From the NCBI GenBank assembly GCA_035606695.1, contig DATNEW010000026.1, forward strand, positions 477,896 to 541,895: a DNA stretch of 64,000 nucleotides. Direction: 5' to 3'. The notes under the pieces were generated by a model. The model searched no databases. It was not told where the DNA came from and was given only the letters and a program-made list of their open reading frames with translations. The position numbers and the translations under genes were made by a program. Origin of the DNA: Gemmatimonadaceae bacterium. Lineage in GTDB: Bacteria; Gemmatimonadota; Gemmatimonadetes; Gemmatimonadales; Gemmatimonadaceae. Below are positions 7,981 through 15,968 of this stretch, in pieces; position 1 is the stretch's first letter, and each line of letters starts with the position of its first letter.

Positions 7981-8609
7981 TCGACCAGCTTGCCGGCGCG
8001 GATCTCGATGTCGTCGGCTCGGCGCAAACCGGCGATCTGCGCGCGCCCGAGCAGCTTCACGTGCCGCGAGCGGTCGAGCGCGTCCTGAATGTCCCAAAGC
8101 TCGTCCTCGCGGGTGATCCACTCCGTCCCGTGGCGGCGGAGGTCGTACGGCTCGGAATACCAGCGCAGCGTCTTGCGGCCGTCGTTCAGAAAATACTCAT
8201 GAAAGAATGATACTGCCAATTCTCTAATGTCGCGATAGATCGGCTCGCGATACCGCAACACCGCGTGATTCGTCTTCGTGACGCCGCCCCAGAACCGCCC
8301 GCGGCGAAACAGCGCCACCACGTGATCGACGTCGTGGCGGTTGGTCTTGAGATCCATCACGAGCGGCGGCTGGCCGTGGAGCCAGAAGGCCAGCGCCGCC
8401 ACGAGCGCGCCTTCCATGCAATGCGCCGACTTGCGGCGCAGCGTCGTCAGCGCCGACGAACAGGTCTCGCGCCCGCGCTCGTGGTTGATCGGAATCGTAT
8501 CGAGATAATCCTGGACCCGCCTCGGGCTCGAGAGCGCCCTGAGCGGCCGCAGCTCGGGCAGCGCGGCGATGCCCGCCGGAGGACGGCGACGATGCCGTAC
8601 GCGCGTCAC
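7971..8609 (-). CDS. Transglutaminase-like hypothetical protein
   Basis: 212 residues from a GTG that overlaps the TGA of the upstream serine hydrolase (GTGA coupling). The central block ETCSSALTTLRRKSAHCMEG, followed by PPLVMDLKTNRHDVDHVVALF, has the spacing of an alpha-helix Cys and a following His/Asp pair seen in transglutaminase-like cysteine proteins. TNHAVLRYREPIYRDIRELAVSFFHEYF is conserved in uncharacterised relatives as I remember them. The function is unknown and the assignment rests on motif shape only. The overlap with both neighbours indicates a three-gene transcript. Confidence 0.6.
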   Translation of the reverse strand: MTRVRHRRRPPAGIAALPELRPLRALSSPRRVQDYLDTIPINHERGRETCSSALTTLRRKSAHCMEGALVAALAFWLHGQPPLVMDLKTNRHDVDHVVALFRRGRFWGGVTKTNHAVLRYREPIYRDIRELAVSFFHEYFLNDGRKTLRWYSEPYDLRRHGTEWITREDELWDIQDALDRSRHVKLLGRAQIAGLRRADDIEIRAGKLVEWP

Positions 8610-10018
8610 TCCGGCGTCACGATGTACTGCTCGATCTTGCCGTCCGGCATCACGAACGTCGACACGCCGTAGTTCTTCGCGCCGCATTGCACCCGGTATC
8701 CGCGATACGTCATTCCACCGCGCAGCGAGTACGACGTCTGCTGCACGCCCTTGATCGCACCGCACGACGCCAGGCTCGACGCAAAGTCCTTGATCGCGAC
8801 GTCGCTGAAGTACGCATTGGCATTCGAGGTGAAAAGCGAACGATCGACCTGGCCGTGCATCAGTCCCGCGAAGACCGACTTCGTTTGTGCGATCGCCTTC
8901 TCGGTGGCCGGATCGGTCGTCGAGAAGAGCACATCCTCGATGCGCGACGCGATCACCGACTGCACGTCCGTCGCGAACAGATTCGCGAACACCACCACCG
9001 CCATGCGATCGTCGGGAAAGATCGCGTTCTGCGTCGAGAAGCCGGACACCTCGCCGCCATGCGAGATCATGCGGTGCCCGTTGAACGATCCAGTGTAGAC
9101 CCCGAGCCCGTAACCGGTCGCGCGGCCGTCGGTGAGGATCATGCTGGTCTGCTGTGCGCGATACGACGCGGGCTTGAGAATCGACTGCTTGATCACCGAG
9201 ATGTCCCAGCGCGCCAGATCGCTCGAGCTCATCGCCAGCTCGCCGGCGGCGAACATCCAGCCTCGGCCTTCCTTCGGCGCGACGCGCGGCGGACCGAGAC
9301 CAAAACGCTCGTAGCGCTCCGGATCGCCGGGGCCGAGGGCGCCTTCGTCGGTGATCATGACAGAACTCATATGCAGCGGCGTGAAGACGTGCTGGCGCAG
9401 GAAGTCGACGAGCGGCATCCCGGTCACCTTCTCGACGATGACACCCGCGATCACGTAATTCGTATTGCTGTACTGCCACTTGCTGCCGGGGTCGAAGTCG
9501 AGCGGCTTCTTCGCCCACTCGTCGAGAATCGCCTGCGCCGTCACGGGCTTGAGCATCGGCGGCATGACGTAGTCCTGCGGCCAGTAGTCCTGATAGCCCG
9601 ACGTCATCGACAGGATCTGGCGAATCGAGACTTCGTTCGCGCGCGTCAAATTCGGCAGAAACTTCGCCACCTTGTCGTCGAGCGACAGCTTTCCCTGTTC
9701 GGCAAGCAGCAGGACCGCCGTCGCCGTGATCTGCTTGCTCACCGACCCGATGCTGTAGCGCATGGAGGGCGTCGCGGGCAGCGGCGGTGAGAGCCGCGCC
9801 ATCCCGTACGCGTTCGTGTACGCAATCTCCCCATCCTTCACGACGGCGATCGACACACTCGGCGCACCGCGCGCGGTCATCTCCTGCTTGACGATGCTGT
9901 CGATGCGGGCGCGCATGGCGGCGGGCAGCGTGGCCGTTGCCTGCGCGTGGACGACCCATGCCGGGCCGGCGATCAGCGCGGCCGCGAGGAGGACACCGCG
10001 GCGAATCGAATCGGACAT
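8606..10018 (-). CDS. Secreted serine hydrolase, class C beta-lactamase family
   Basis: 470 residues with a signal peptide ending VVHAQA near residue 26. The SxxK nucleophile is in GSVSKQIT, the YxN motif in QYSNTNY, and the third box is HGG (HRMISHGGEVSG), so the catalytic set of class C/esterase-type penicillin-binding-like enzymes is intact. An extra C-terminal domain of ~120 residues follows (from about DPATEKAI), which is common in the family. Likely substrates are D-amino peptides or small esters; true beta-lactamase activity cannot be assumed. The ATG at 10018 is preferred over upstream in-frame starts because it begins the signal peptide. Confidence 0.85.
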   Translation of the reverse strand: MSDSIRRGVLLAAALIAGPAWVVHAQATATLPAAMRARIDSIVKQEMTARGAPSVSIAVVKDGEIAYTNAYGMARLSPPLPATPSMRYSIGSVSKQITATAVLLLAEQGKLSLDDKVAKFLPNLTRANEVSIRQILSMTSGYQDYWPQDYVMPPMLKPVTAQAILDEWAKKPLDFDPGSKWQYSNTNYVIAGVIVEKVTGMPLVDFLRQHVFTPLHMSSVMITDEGALGPGDPERYERFGLGPPRVAPKEGRGWMFAAGELAMSSSDLARWDISVIKQSILKPASYRAQQTSMILTDGRATGYGLGVYTGSFNGHRMISHGGEVSGFSTQNAIFPDDRMAVVVFANLFATDVQSVIASRIEDVLFSTTDPATEKAIAQTKSVFAGLMHGQVDRSLFTSNANAYFSDVAIKDFASSLASCGAIKGVQQTSYSLRGGMTYRGYRVQCGAKNYGVSTFVMPDGKIEQYIVTPE

Positions 10019-10094
10019 TGAAACTCCCATGGCGGATTGCGGGCGAACAGCGACCGCCATGGAAGATATCGAATGTCCGCCACCGACACGACCG

Positions 10095-12752
10095 CTATTC
10101 GGCTCGCAGCGCTCCCGCGGGATCGACGCGCGCCGCGCGCAATCCGGGCACGAGCGACGCGATGATCGCGAGCGCGATGAGCAGCACGGTCGCGCCGATC
10201 ATCACGCTTGGATCGCGCGGCGTGACGCCGAACAGGAACGCGCCGACCAGCTTGCCGCCGATCAACGCCGCCGCGACTCCGATCGCCGCGCCGATCCCGA
10301 CCGTGCGCGCGCCGTCCGCGAGCACGAGATCGAGAATGTCCCTGGTCCTGGCGCCGAGCGCGATGCGAATGCCCATCTCGTTCGTGCGCTGGCTCGCGCC
10401 GTATGCCACGACGCTGTAGATGCCGAATCCCGCGACGATGAGTGAGAGAATTCCGAACGCCGTGAACAGCGACGCACCCAGGCGCCACGGCCTCAGCTCG
10501 CGCGCCATGAGGTCGCTGAGCGCGCGAACCTCGACGCCGTCCGACGCCGGCATCAGCTCGCGGATGAGACGCTCCGCCGCGGCCCGTACTTCGCCGGCAC
10601 TGTTCCCGCTCACGCGCACCTCGAGCGTCATCGGCGCGCTCTTCTGCTGCTGCAGCGGGCGATAATACATCATCGATCGTGCTTCGATGATGCGTCTCGC
10701 GTGCGCGTCGCGCGCCACGCCGACGACCGTCACGCACGGGCCGTCGCGCTTGCCGAACATCAGGCATTTGCCCAGCGGCGACTCCGCGGGCCACACCGCG
10801 TGCGCCATCGTCTCGTTGATGACCACCACCAGCGGTGCTCCCTCGCGATCGCCAGCGCCGATGCCGCGCCCCGCGACGAGCGACATTCCAGTCGCCGCGA
10901 AGAATGATGGACCGATGGAATTCCCAGCCGGCGTGCCGAACGGCCCAATGCGCGGCAGCGAATCGCGGCCGGGCACGAAGACCTCCTGAAAGGTGATGCC
11001 CTCCATCGGCGCGTTCGAGGAGAGCGACACGTTCGTCACGCCACGGACGCGACGTAACTGATCGACGAGCGCCGGCATGGCACGCCTCAGATCCTCGCCG
11101 TGTGCGAACGCGCCGTCCGGAAAGGACGGTTGGAGAAACAACAGTCCATTACCGTCGTAGCCCAGTGGAATCGTTTCGACGTTGTTCAAGCTGCGGAGGA
11201 ACAAACCGGCACCGACGAGCAGCACGATGCAGAGCGCCGTCTGTACGACGAGCGAGAAGCCCCGCAGCCGCGACGCGTGATACGCCGCATCACGATTGCC
11301 CGCGCGCAGCGCGTCGATCACGTTGGTGCGCAACCCATTCAGCGCGGGAAAGACGCCCACCGCCAATCCAACCACGATGCTCGTGGCGAGAATGAACATC
11401 GCGGTGCGCCATTCCACGACAGGCGTGGACCAGTGAATGCCGGGCAACATCAGGCGGCGCAGCGCGGTGCCGGCGACTTGCGCGACGACCGTCGCGACCG
11501 CGCCGCCGACGAGTGCGAGCGTCACGCTCTCCGTCGTCATTTGCATCAACAATCGTCCGTGCGAGACGCCGAGCGCGCGGCGGACGGCAAGCTCGCGGCG
11601 CCGGCGCGATGCGCGGAGCAGCAAGAGATTCACGACGTTCGCGCAGGCGATGACGAGCACGATGAGCGCAATCCACGACACCCGCTTCGCTACGATCACC
11701 TCGGCGGCAGGCTTCGCCGGTCCGAGCGCGCTCACGATCGAACCGTCAAGCACTTCGGCTCGCGGGTCGTCGGCCATGTATTGCAGGTGGACGCCGCGAT
11801 AGGCGTTCGTCGCGCGACCCAGGAATGCACGCTCGTCGACGCGGGGGCTCAATCGCGCGACGACGGTCACCATGGAGCTCATGTTGGTGTACCATGGGCC
11901 GCTCGCGCCCATGAACTGTCCGATGTGCGTGTTGAGCGGAACCCAGACGTCCCCTGCATCCAGATCGAGGCCGCGGAAATGGCGCGGCGTGACGCCGACG
12001 ATCGTGAACGCGCGCTGGCCGATCTTGATCTTGCGGCCCAACACGCCAACATCGCCGTTGAAGCGCGAATGCCACAACGCGTCGCTGATGACCGCGACGA
12101 ACGTGGGCGTTTCGATCGCGGTCTCGTCGCCCGCAAAGAAGCGGCCGATTTGCGCGCGCATCGAGAGGACGTCGAAGTAGTTGCCCGACACTTCGGTCAC
12201 ACCGGCATGCATCCGTGCGCCGTCGATCTCCATCGTGGCGGAGTCCGGACCGCTCGCCGCGGCGAGTGGAACGCCCGGATTCGCGGCCGCGATGGCGCGA
12301 TAGGCCGGATAGGTCACCGTGGGCCATGCCCGCGGCGCTTCACGAGGATCGCTGGAATGCGCAAGGTGATACAGCCGCCGCAGCGCGCGCGGCGCGGGGA
12401 CGCCGGCGGGCGTGCGCAGGAACATCGCGTCGAAGATCGAGAACATCGCCGCGTTGACGCCCACGCCCAGCGCGAGCGTGATGACCACCGCCAGCGTGAA
12501 CGCGGGCGTGCGGCGCAGCGCACGAACCGTGTACGTCAGATCCTGCCGCAGGCGATCGAGCCACCGCAGCGCCGACGTTTCTCGCGTCGCCTCGCGGTAG
12601 TAGCTCGCGTTGCCGAATTGCCGGGGCGAGGCATGACCAGCCTGCGCCTGCAGCTCGCGATGGAACTCCATCTCGCGCTGCACGTCGGATGCGTACGCTT
12701 CGCCGCGCCACAGGACGCGCAGCCGATGAATGGTGCCGTGGATGAACGACAT
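10095..12752 (-). CDS. ADOP-type FtsX/MacB-like permease 1 (with prefix domain)
   Basis: 885 residues. It is a duplicated permease: each half has one TM helix, a MacB-like periplasmic domain and a three-helix FtsX block. A degenerate ~65-residue cytoplasmic prefix precedes TM1 at ~83-108 (TPAFTLAVVITLALGVGVNA). The first FtsX block contains CANVVNLLLLRASRRRRELAVRRALG; the second ends VDPAGALRAE, the standard family end. ADOP permeases have no dedicated ATPase gene and are thought to borrow a MacB/LolD-like ATPase; substrates are unknown but peptides or lipids are plausible. It lies 15 bp behind padR-1 and is surely cotranscribed with it. Confidence 0.9.
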   Translation of the reverse strand: MSFIHGTIHRLRVLWRGEAYASDVQREMEFHRELQAQAGHASPRQFGNASYYREATRETSALRWLDRLRQDLTYTVRALRRTPAFTLAVVITLALGVGVNAAMFSIFDAMFLRTPAGVPAPRALRRLYHLAHSSDPREAPRAWPTVTYPAYRAIAAANPGVPLAAASGPDSATMEIDGARMHAGVTEVSGNYFDVLSMRAQIGRFFAGDETAIETPTFVAVISDALWHSRFNGDVGVLGRKIKIGQRAFTIVGVTPRHFRGLDLDAGDVWVPLNTHIGQFMGASGPWYTNMSSMVTVVARLSPRVDERAFLGRATNAYRGVHLQYMADDPRAEVLDGSIVSALGPAKPAAEVIVAKRVSWIALIVLVIACANVVNLLLLRASRRRRELAVRRALGVSHGRLLMQMTTESVTLALVGGAVATVVAQVAGTALRRLMLPGIHWSTPVVEWRTAMFILATSIVVGLAVGVFPALNGLRTNVIDALRAGNRDAAYHASRLRGFSLVVQTALCIVLLVGAGLFLRSLNNVETIPLGYDGNGLLFLQPSFPDGAFAHGEDLRRAMPALVDQLRRVRGVTNVSLSSNAPMEGITFQEVFVPGRDSLPRIGPFGTPAGNSIGPSFFAATGMSLVAGRGIGAGDREGAPLVVVINETMAHAVWPAESPLGKCLMFGKRDGPCVTVVGVARDAHARRIIEARSMMYYRPLQQQKSAPMTLEVRVSGNSAGEVRAAAERLIRELMPASDGVEVRALSDLMARELRPWRLGASLFTAFGILSLIVAGFGIYSVVAYGASQRTNEMGIRIALGARTRDILDLVLADGARTVGIGAAIGVAAALIGGKLVGAFLFGVTPRDPSVMIGATVLLIALAIIASLVPGLRAARVDPAGALRAE

Positions 12753-12767
12753 CGATGTCTCCCGGAC

Positions 12768-13115
12768 TCAGACGTGGCGCAGAATGCGAGCGATAGCTGC
12801 CGAGACGCGATCGTATTCCTCGACGCGATCGTGGAGCTGCTTGTGGCCCGCGCGCGTGATGGTGTAGTAGCGCGCCTGGCGCTTGGTCGGCGATTCCGCC
12901 CACTTGGCGGTGACCCATCCCTGGTTGAGCAGGCGCTCGAGGGCAGGGTAGAGGGAGCCTTGCTCCACGCTCAACACGCCGTCCGAGATTTGCGCGATGT
13001 GCTGCGCGATCGCGTAGCCGTGCAGCGGGCCGAGCGTCAGCGTCCGCAGAATGAGCATGTCGAGCGTACCGACGGGCAGTGACGCGTCGGCCCTGTCCGA
13101 GCTGCGAGGGGACAT
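12768..13115 (-). CDS. PadR-family transcriptional regulator 1
   Basis: 115 residues. It has the complete PadR winged-helix domain: GTLDMLILRTLTLGPLHGYAIA, then VEQGSLYPALERLLNQGWV (recognition helix region), the wing ARYYTITRAG, and a short C-terminal dimerisation helix. PadR repressors usually control themselves and a linked transport gene, releasing DNA on binding a small aromatic or drug-like ligand. The ADOP permease follows 15 bp downstream. A large palindrome covering the promoter immediately upstream is the likely operator. Confidence 0.9.
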   Translation of the reverse strand: MSPRSSDRADASLPVGTLDMLILRTLTLGPLHGYAIAQHIAQISDGVLSVEQGSLYPALERLLNQGWVTAKWAESPTKRQARYYTITRAGHKQLHDRVEEYDRVSAAIARILRHV

Positions 13116-13125
13116 GAATCCACTG

Positions 13126-13189
13126 GTATAGGTAGAAATCCGACATATGTCGGACTCCTACCTATACGACATTGCCCGCGCGCCGTCAA
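13126..13189 (-). promoter_or_regulatory. padR-1 promoter and nested palindromic operator
   Basis: Reading on the minus strand: TTGACG (plus coordinates 13184-13189), 17 bp, TATAGG (13161-13166). Over this lies a perfectly symmetric 42-bp element. Outer arms GTATAGGTAG (13126-13135) and CTACCTATAC (13158-13167) flank a perfect 16-bp palindrome TCCGACATATGTCGGA (13139-13154), with 3-bp spacers on each side. The outer arm contains the -10 box, so a bound repressor would block RNA polymerase. Confidence 0.75.
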
Positions 13190-13220
13190 GATCGGGCCGG
13201 GGCGCCTCTGGCCGGGGCGC

Positions 13221-14324
13221 CTACTGATACTGGATGTACAACGGCCGCGGTCTGAGCCGCAGCAGCTCCAGCGGCGAGAGCAGCGCGTTGTTCTTCTTCG
13301 TATCGTTGTGGAAGAACAGCTTGAACCCCGTGAACTCCACCGGCTCGAGATCGATGTAGTCGCGATACGACTCGAACTTCATCCACGGCGGGCCCCACCC
13401 GTCCATGTCCATCACGATCTGCACGCGCGGATCGATCGCGATCTGCGGCGCGTGCGAGATCATCGCCTTCGTCCACCGGTGCACCACGAGCACCTTGGGC
13501 GGCAGCTTTTTCTCCGTCACCAGCTGCTGCAACTGCTCGGCGGTCCAGTTGATGTCCTTCGCGTCGAACTGGCCGATGCGTTTCCCGGGCAGCGAACCCT
13601 CCGCGCCGTAATGCATCGAAAACTCGGCGTCCATCGCCAGGTGCACGTCGGGCCGAGACAAAAAGGGAAGGAGCCGCGGCAGCTCGCGCTGCATGGTGCT
13701 CTTGCCGACCTGAATGTCGAGGAACAGCAGCGCGTGCCGCTGCTGCGCCCACGCGTACACTTTCTCGATGAGCGCCGTGTCCATGCGCGCGCGATACATG
13801 CCGTCCTTGCCGGCACTCCCCTGCGCGACGACGGCGATGAGCTGCAACGCGGGCTGCACGGGCGTCGATGGATCGGCCGCTTGCCACGCGCGAGACGCCG
13901 TGTCGAGCTTGGCGAGCATTTCATCGACCGGATATTCGCCGAGCACGCCCATGTGCTTCGAGAGCGGATTGCCGTAGAACGCGACGATGCGATGGCTCGG
14001 CAGGATCGATCCGGGCAGTGGTGTCGGAGGCGCAGGCCACTTCGCCATCATGCGCCGCCCGAAGGCGACGGTCGAGGCGTACGCGATGGAATCATGCTTC
14101 GATCGCCCCGCGCTCAAATGCGGAGCTGACGTGTCCGCTGCTTCGCTCGGCGCTGGCCGTGCCGTATCGCCGCGCGATGGCGCGGACGTCGCCGTGGGCA
14201 CCCGGCCTCCCGCGCTGTCGACGGGAACCGTGCCCTCGGACCCGGCGCCGCGAACGGCGTCGCGTGGGGTACAGGCGCTCGAAATCACGAGGCCGAGCGC
14301 GAGCGTTGAAAGTCTCGATGGCAT
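13221..14324 (-). CDS. Conserved lipoprotein, possibly TIM-barrel-like
   Basis: 367 residues. LVISSAC (cysteine near residue 18) is a lipobox, followed by a low-complexity Ser/Ala/Pro/Asp linker to ~75. The rest is a compact globular domain with repeated beta-alpha units (HRIVAFYGNPLSKHMGVLGEY; LLFLDIQVGKST; VHLAMDAEFSMHYG; KVLVVHRWTKAMI; VQIVMDMDGWG). The acidic residues at strand ends (LDIQ, MDAEF, MDMDG) suggest a barrel active site, perhaps a glycosidase-like fold. I do not recognise a named family and assign no activity. It stands alone, downstream of no obvious operon. Confidence 0.6.
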   Translation of the reverse strand: MPSRLSTLALGLVISSACTPRDAVRGAGSEGTVPVDSAGGRVPTATSAPSRGDTARPAPSEAADTSAPHLSAGRSKHDSIAYASTVAFGRRMMAKWPAPPTPLPGSILPSHRIVAFYGNPLSKHMGVLGEYPVDEMLAKLDTASRAWQAADPSTPVQPALQLIAVVAQGSAGKDGMYRARMDTALIEKVYAWAQQRHALLFLDIQVGKSTMQRELPRLLPFLSRPDVHLAMDAEFSMHYGAEGSLPGKRIGQFDAKDINWTAEQLQQLVTEKKLPPKVLVVHRWTKAMISHAPQIAIDPRVQIVMDMDGWGPPWMKFESYRDYIDLEPVEFTGFKLFFHNDTKKNNALLSPLELLRLRPRPLYIQYQ

Positions 14325-14462
14325 GTTTGGAGTTTACACCTGTGCACCGCATGAGGGACCAGCCGAGCCATATTCTCGTTGCGGCTTCGGGCCGAGGTGA
14401 TAAACTTGTTTCTCGAGCCATTTTTGGCCGCCTGCACGGTACCCCTCCTCTCGAGATCGTTT

Positions 14463-15578
14463 ATGTCCGGAGTCCGAGTCCTCGTCGGCACGCGCAAGGG
14501 CGCGTTCATTCTCACCTCCGACGCCGCGCGCAAGAAGTGGGATATCGCCGGCCCGCACTTCGCGGGTTGGGAGATGTACCACTTGAAGGGGTCGCCGGTG
14601 AATCCGGATCGCATCTACGCATCGCAGAGCAACGCGTGGTTCGGCCAGCAGGTGCAGCGCTCGGACGATGGCGGCAAGACGTGGACGCCGGTCAACAACA
14701 AGTTCGGCTACGACGGCGTTCCCGGCACGCATCAATGGTACGACGGCACGCCGCATCCCTGGGAATTCAAGCGCGTGTGGCACTTCGAGCCGTCGCTCAG
14801 CGATGCCGACACGGTGTACGCCGGCGTCGAGGACGCCGCGCTGTTTCGTTCGAAGGATGGCGGACAGAACTGGGAGGAGCTCTCCGGTCTGCGCAAGCAC
14901 ACGACGGGCTCGAAGTGGCAGCCCGGCGCGGGCGGCCTGTGTCTTCACACAATTCTCATCGATCCGACCAATCACGATCGCATGTACATCGCGATCTCCG
15001 CGGCGGGCGCGTTCCGGACCGACGACGGCGGCGTGACGTGGAAGCCGATCAATCAGGGCCTTCGCTCGCAGTACATTCCTGACCCGACGGCGGAGATCGG
15101 CCACTGCGTGCACCGGCTGGCGCAACACAAGTCGACGCCCGGCACGCTGTACATGCAAAAGCACTGGGACGTGATGCGCACCGACGATGCGGGCGAAAAG
15201 TGGCGCGAGGTGAGCGGCAATCTGCCCACCGATTTCGGCTTCGTCATCGACGTGCACGCGCATGAGCCCGAGACGATCTACGTCGTCCCCATCAAGAGCG
15301 ACTCCGAGCACTACGTGCACGAGGGCAAGCTGCGCGTATATCGCAGCAAGACGGGCGGCGAAGAATGGGAGGCGCTCGACAAGGGACTGCCGCAGGAGAA
15401 TTGCTACGTGAACGTCCTGCGCGATGCGATGGCGACCGATTCGCTCGATGAATGCGGCGTTTACTTCGGCACCACGGGCGGACAGGTCTACGTCTCACCC
15501 GACAGCGGCGACAACTGGCAGGCCATCGTCCACGATTTGCCGGCGGTCTTGTCGGTCGAGGTGCAGACGCTGGCATGA
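14463..15578 (+). CDS. BNR/Asp-box repeat protein (sialidase-like beta-propeller)
   Basis: 371 residues without a signal peptide. Six Asp-box motifs are spaced ~45-70 residues apart: [40 protein letters not shown] and SPDSGDNW, as in sialidase and photosynthesis stability factor-like propellers. The catalytic residues of true sialidases are not evident, so enzyme activity is not implied. The first motif block [12 protein letters not shown] starts the propeller at residue 5, which supports the ATG at 14463. Its stop overlaps the start of the MoaD-like gene (ATGA), a sign of translational coupling. Confidence 0.75.
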   Translation: MSGVRVLVGTRKGAFILTSDAARKKWDIAGPHFAGWEMYHLKGSPVNPDRIYASQSNAWFGQQVQRSDDGGKTWTPVNNKFGYDGVPGTHQWYDGTPHPWEFKRVWHFEPSLSDADTVYAGVEDAALFRSKDGGQNWEELSGLRKHTTGSKWQPGAGGLCLHTILIDPTNHDRMYIAISAAGAFRTDDGGVTWKPINQGLRSQYIPDPTAEIGHCVHRLAQHKSTPGTLYMQKHWDVMRTDDAGEKWREVSGNLPTDFGFVIDVHAHEPETIYVVPIKSDSEHYVHEGKLRVYRSKTGGEEWEALDKGLPQENCYVNVLRDAMATDSLDECGVYFGTTGGQVYVSPDSGDNWQAIVHDLPAVLSVEVQTLA

Positions 15579-15892
15579 CCGCGCACGTTCGCGTTGTGAT
15601 TCCGGCGCCGCTTCGGCAGCTCGCGCGCGTCACGGGCGAGCTGCAGATCGAAGCGGCGCCTGGAAGCGATGGACGCGTCACGCAGCGCACGCTGCTCGAC
15701 GCCGTCGAGGCGCGCTATCCCATGTTGCGCGGCACCATGCGCGATCACGATACCAAGAAGCGGCGTGCCTACGTCCGCTTCTATGCGTGTGAGGAAGATC
15801 TCTCGCTCGAAACGCCGGACGCGCCGCTGCCCGACGCGGTCGCCGACGGTCGTGAACCATTTCTCGTCGTCGGAGCGCTCGCCGGCGGCTGA
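15575..15892 (+). CDS. MoaD/ThiS-like ubiquitin-fold protein with C-terminal GlyGly
   Basis: 105 residues. The start [18 protein letters not shown] and the middle [14 protein letters not shown] match the MoaD/ThiS beta-grasp fold. The chain ends VVGALAGG, and the terminal GlyGly is the chemical handle that E1-like enzymes adenylate for sulfur transfer or protein conjugation. No moa or thi gene is nearby; it is coupled by ATGA overlap to the propeller protein. It may serve a sulfur-carrier role or be a small modifier. Confidence 0.75.
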   Translation: MTAHVRVVIPAPLRQLARVTGELQIEAAPGSDGRVTQRTLLDAVEARYPMLRGTMRDHDTKKRRAYVRFYACEEDLSLETPDAPLPDAVADGREPFLVVGALAGG

Positions 15893-15968
15893 GTCACGAC
15901 CGGAATCCCGACAACTCGTCAACCGCGAGCAGACAGCAGCGCAACGGGAATCATGATACACTCCGAGT

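Noticed and set aside
11100..13082. 660-codon open frame on the plus strand
   Set aside because: It lies fully opposite ADOP 1 and padR-1, is rich in Arg/His/Asp as expected for the shadow of a GC-rich gene, and has no domain or ribosome-binding site.
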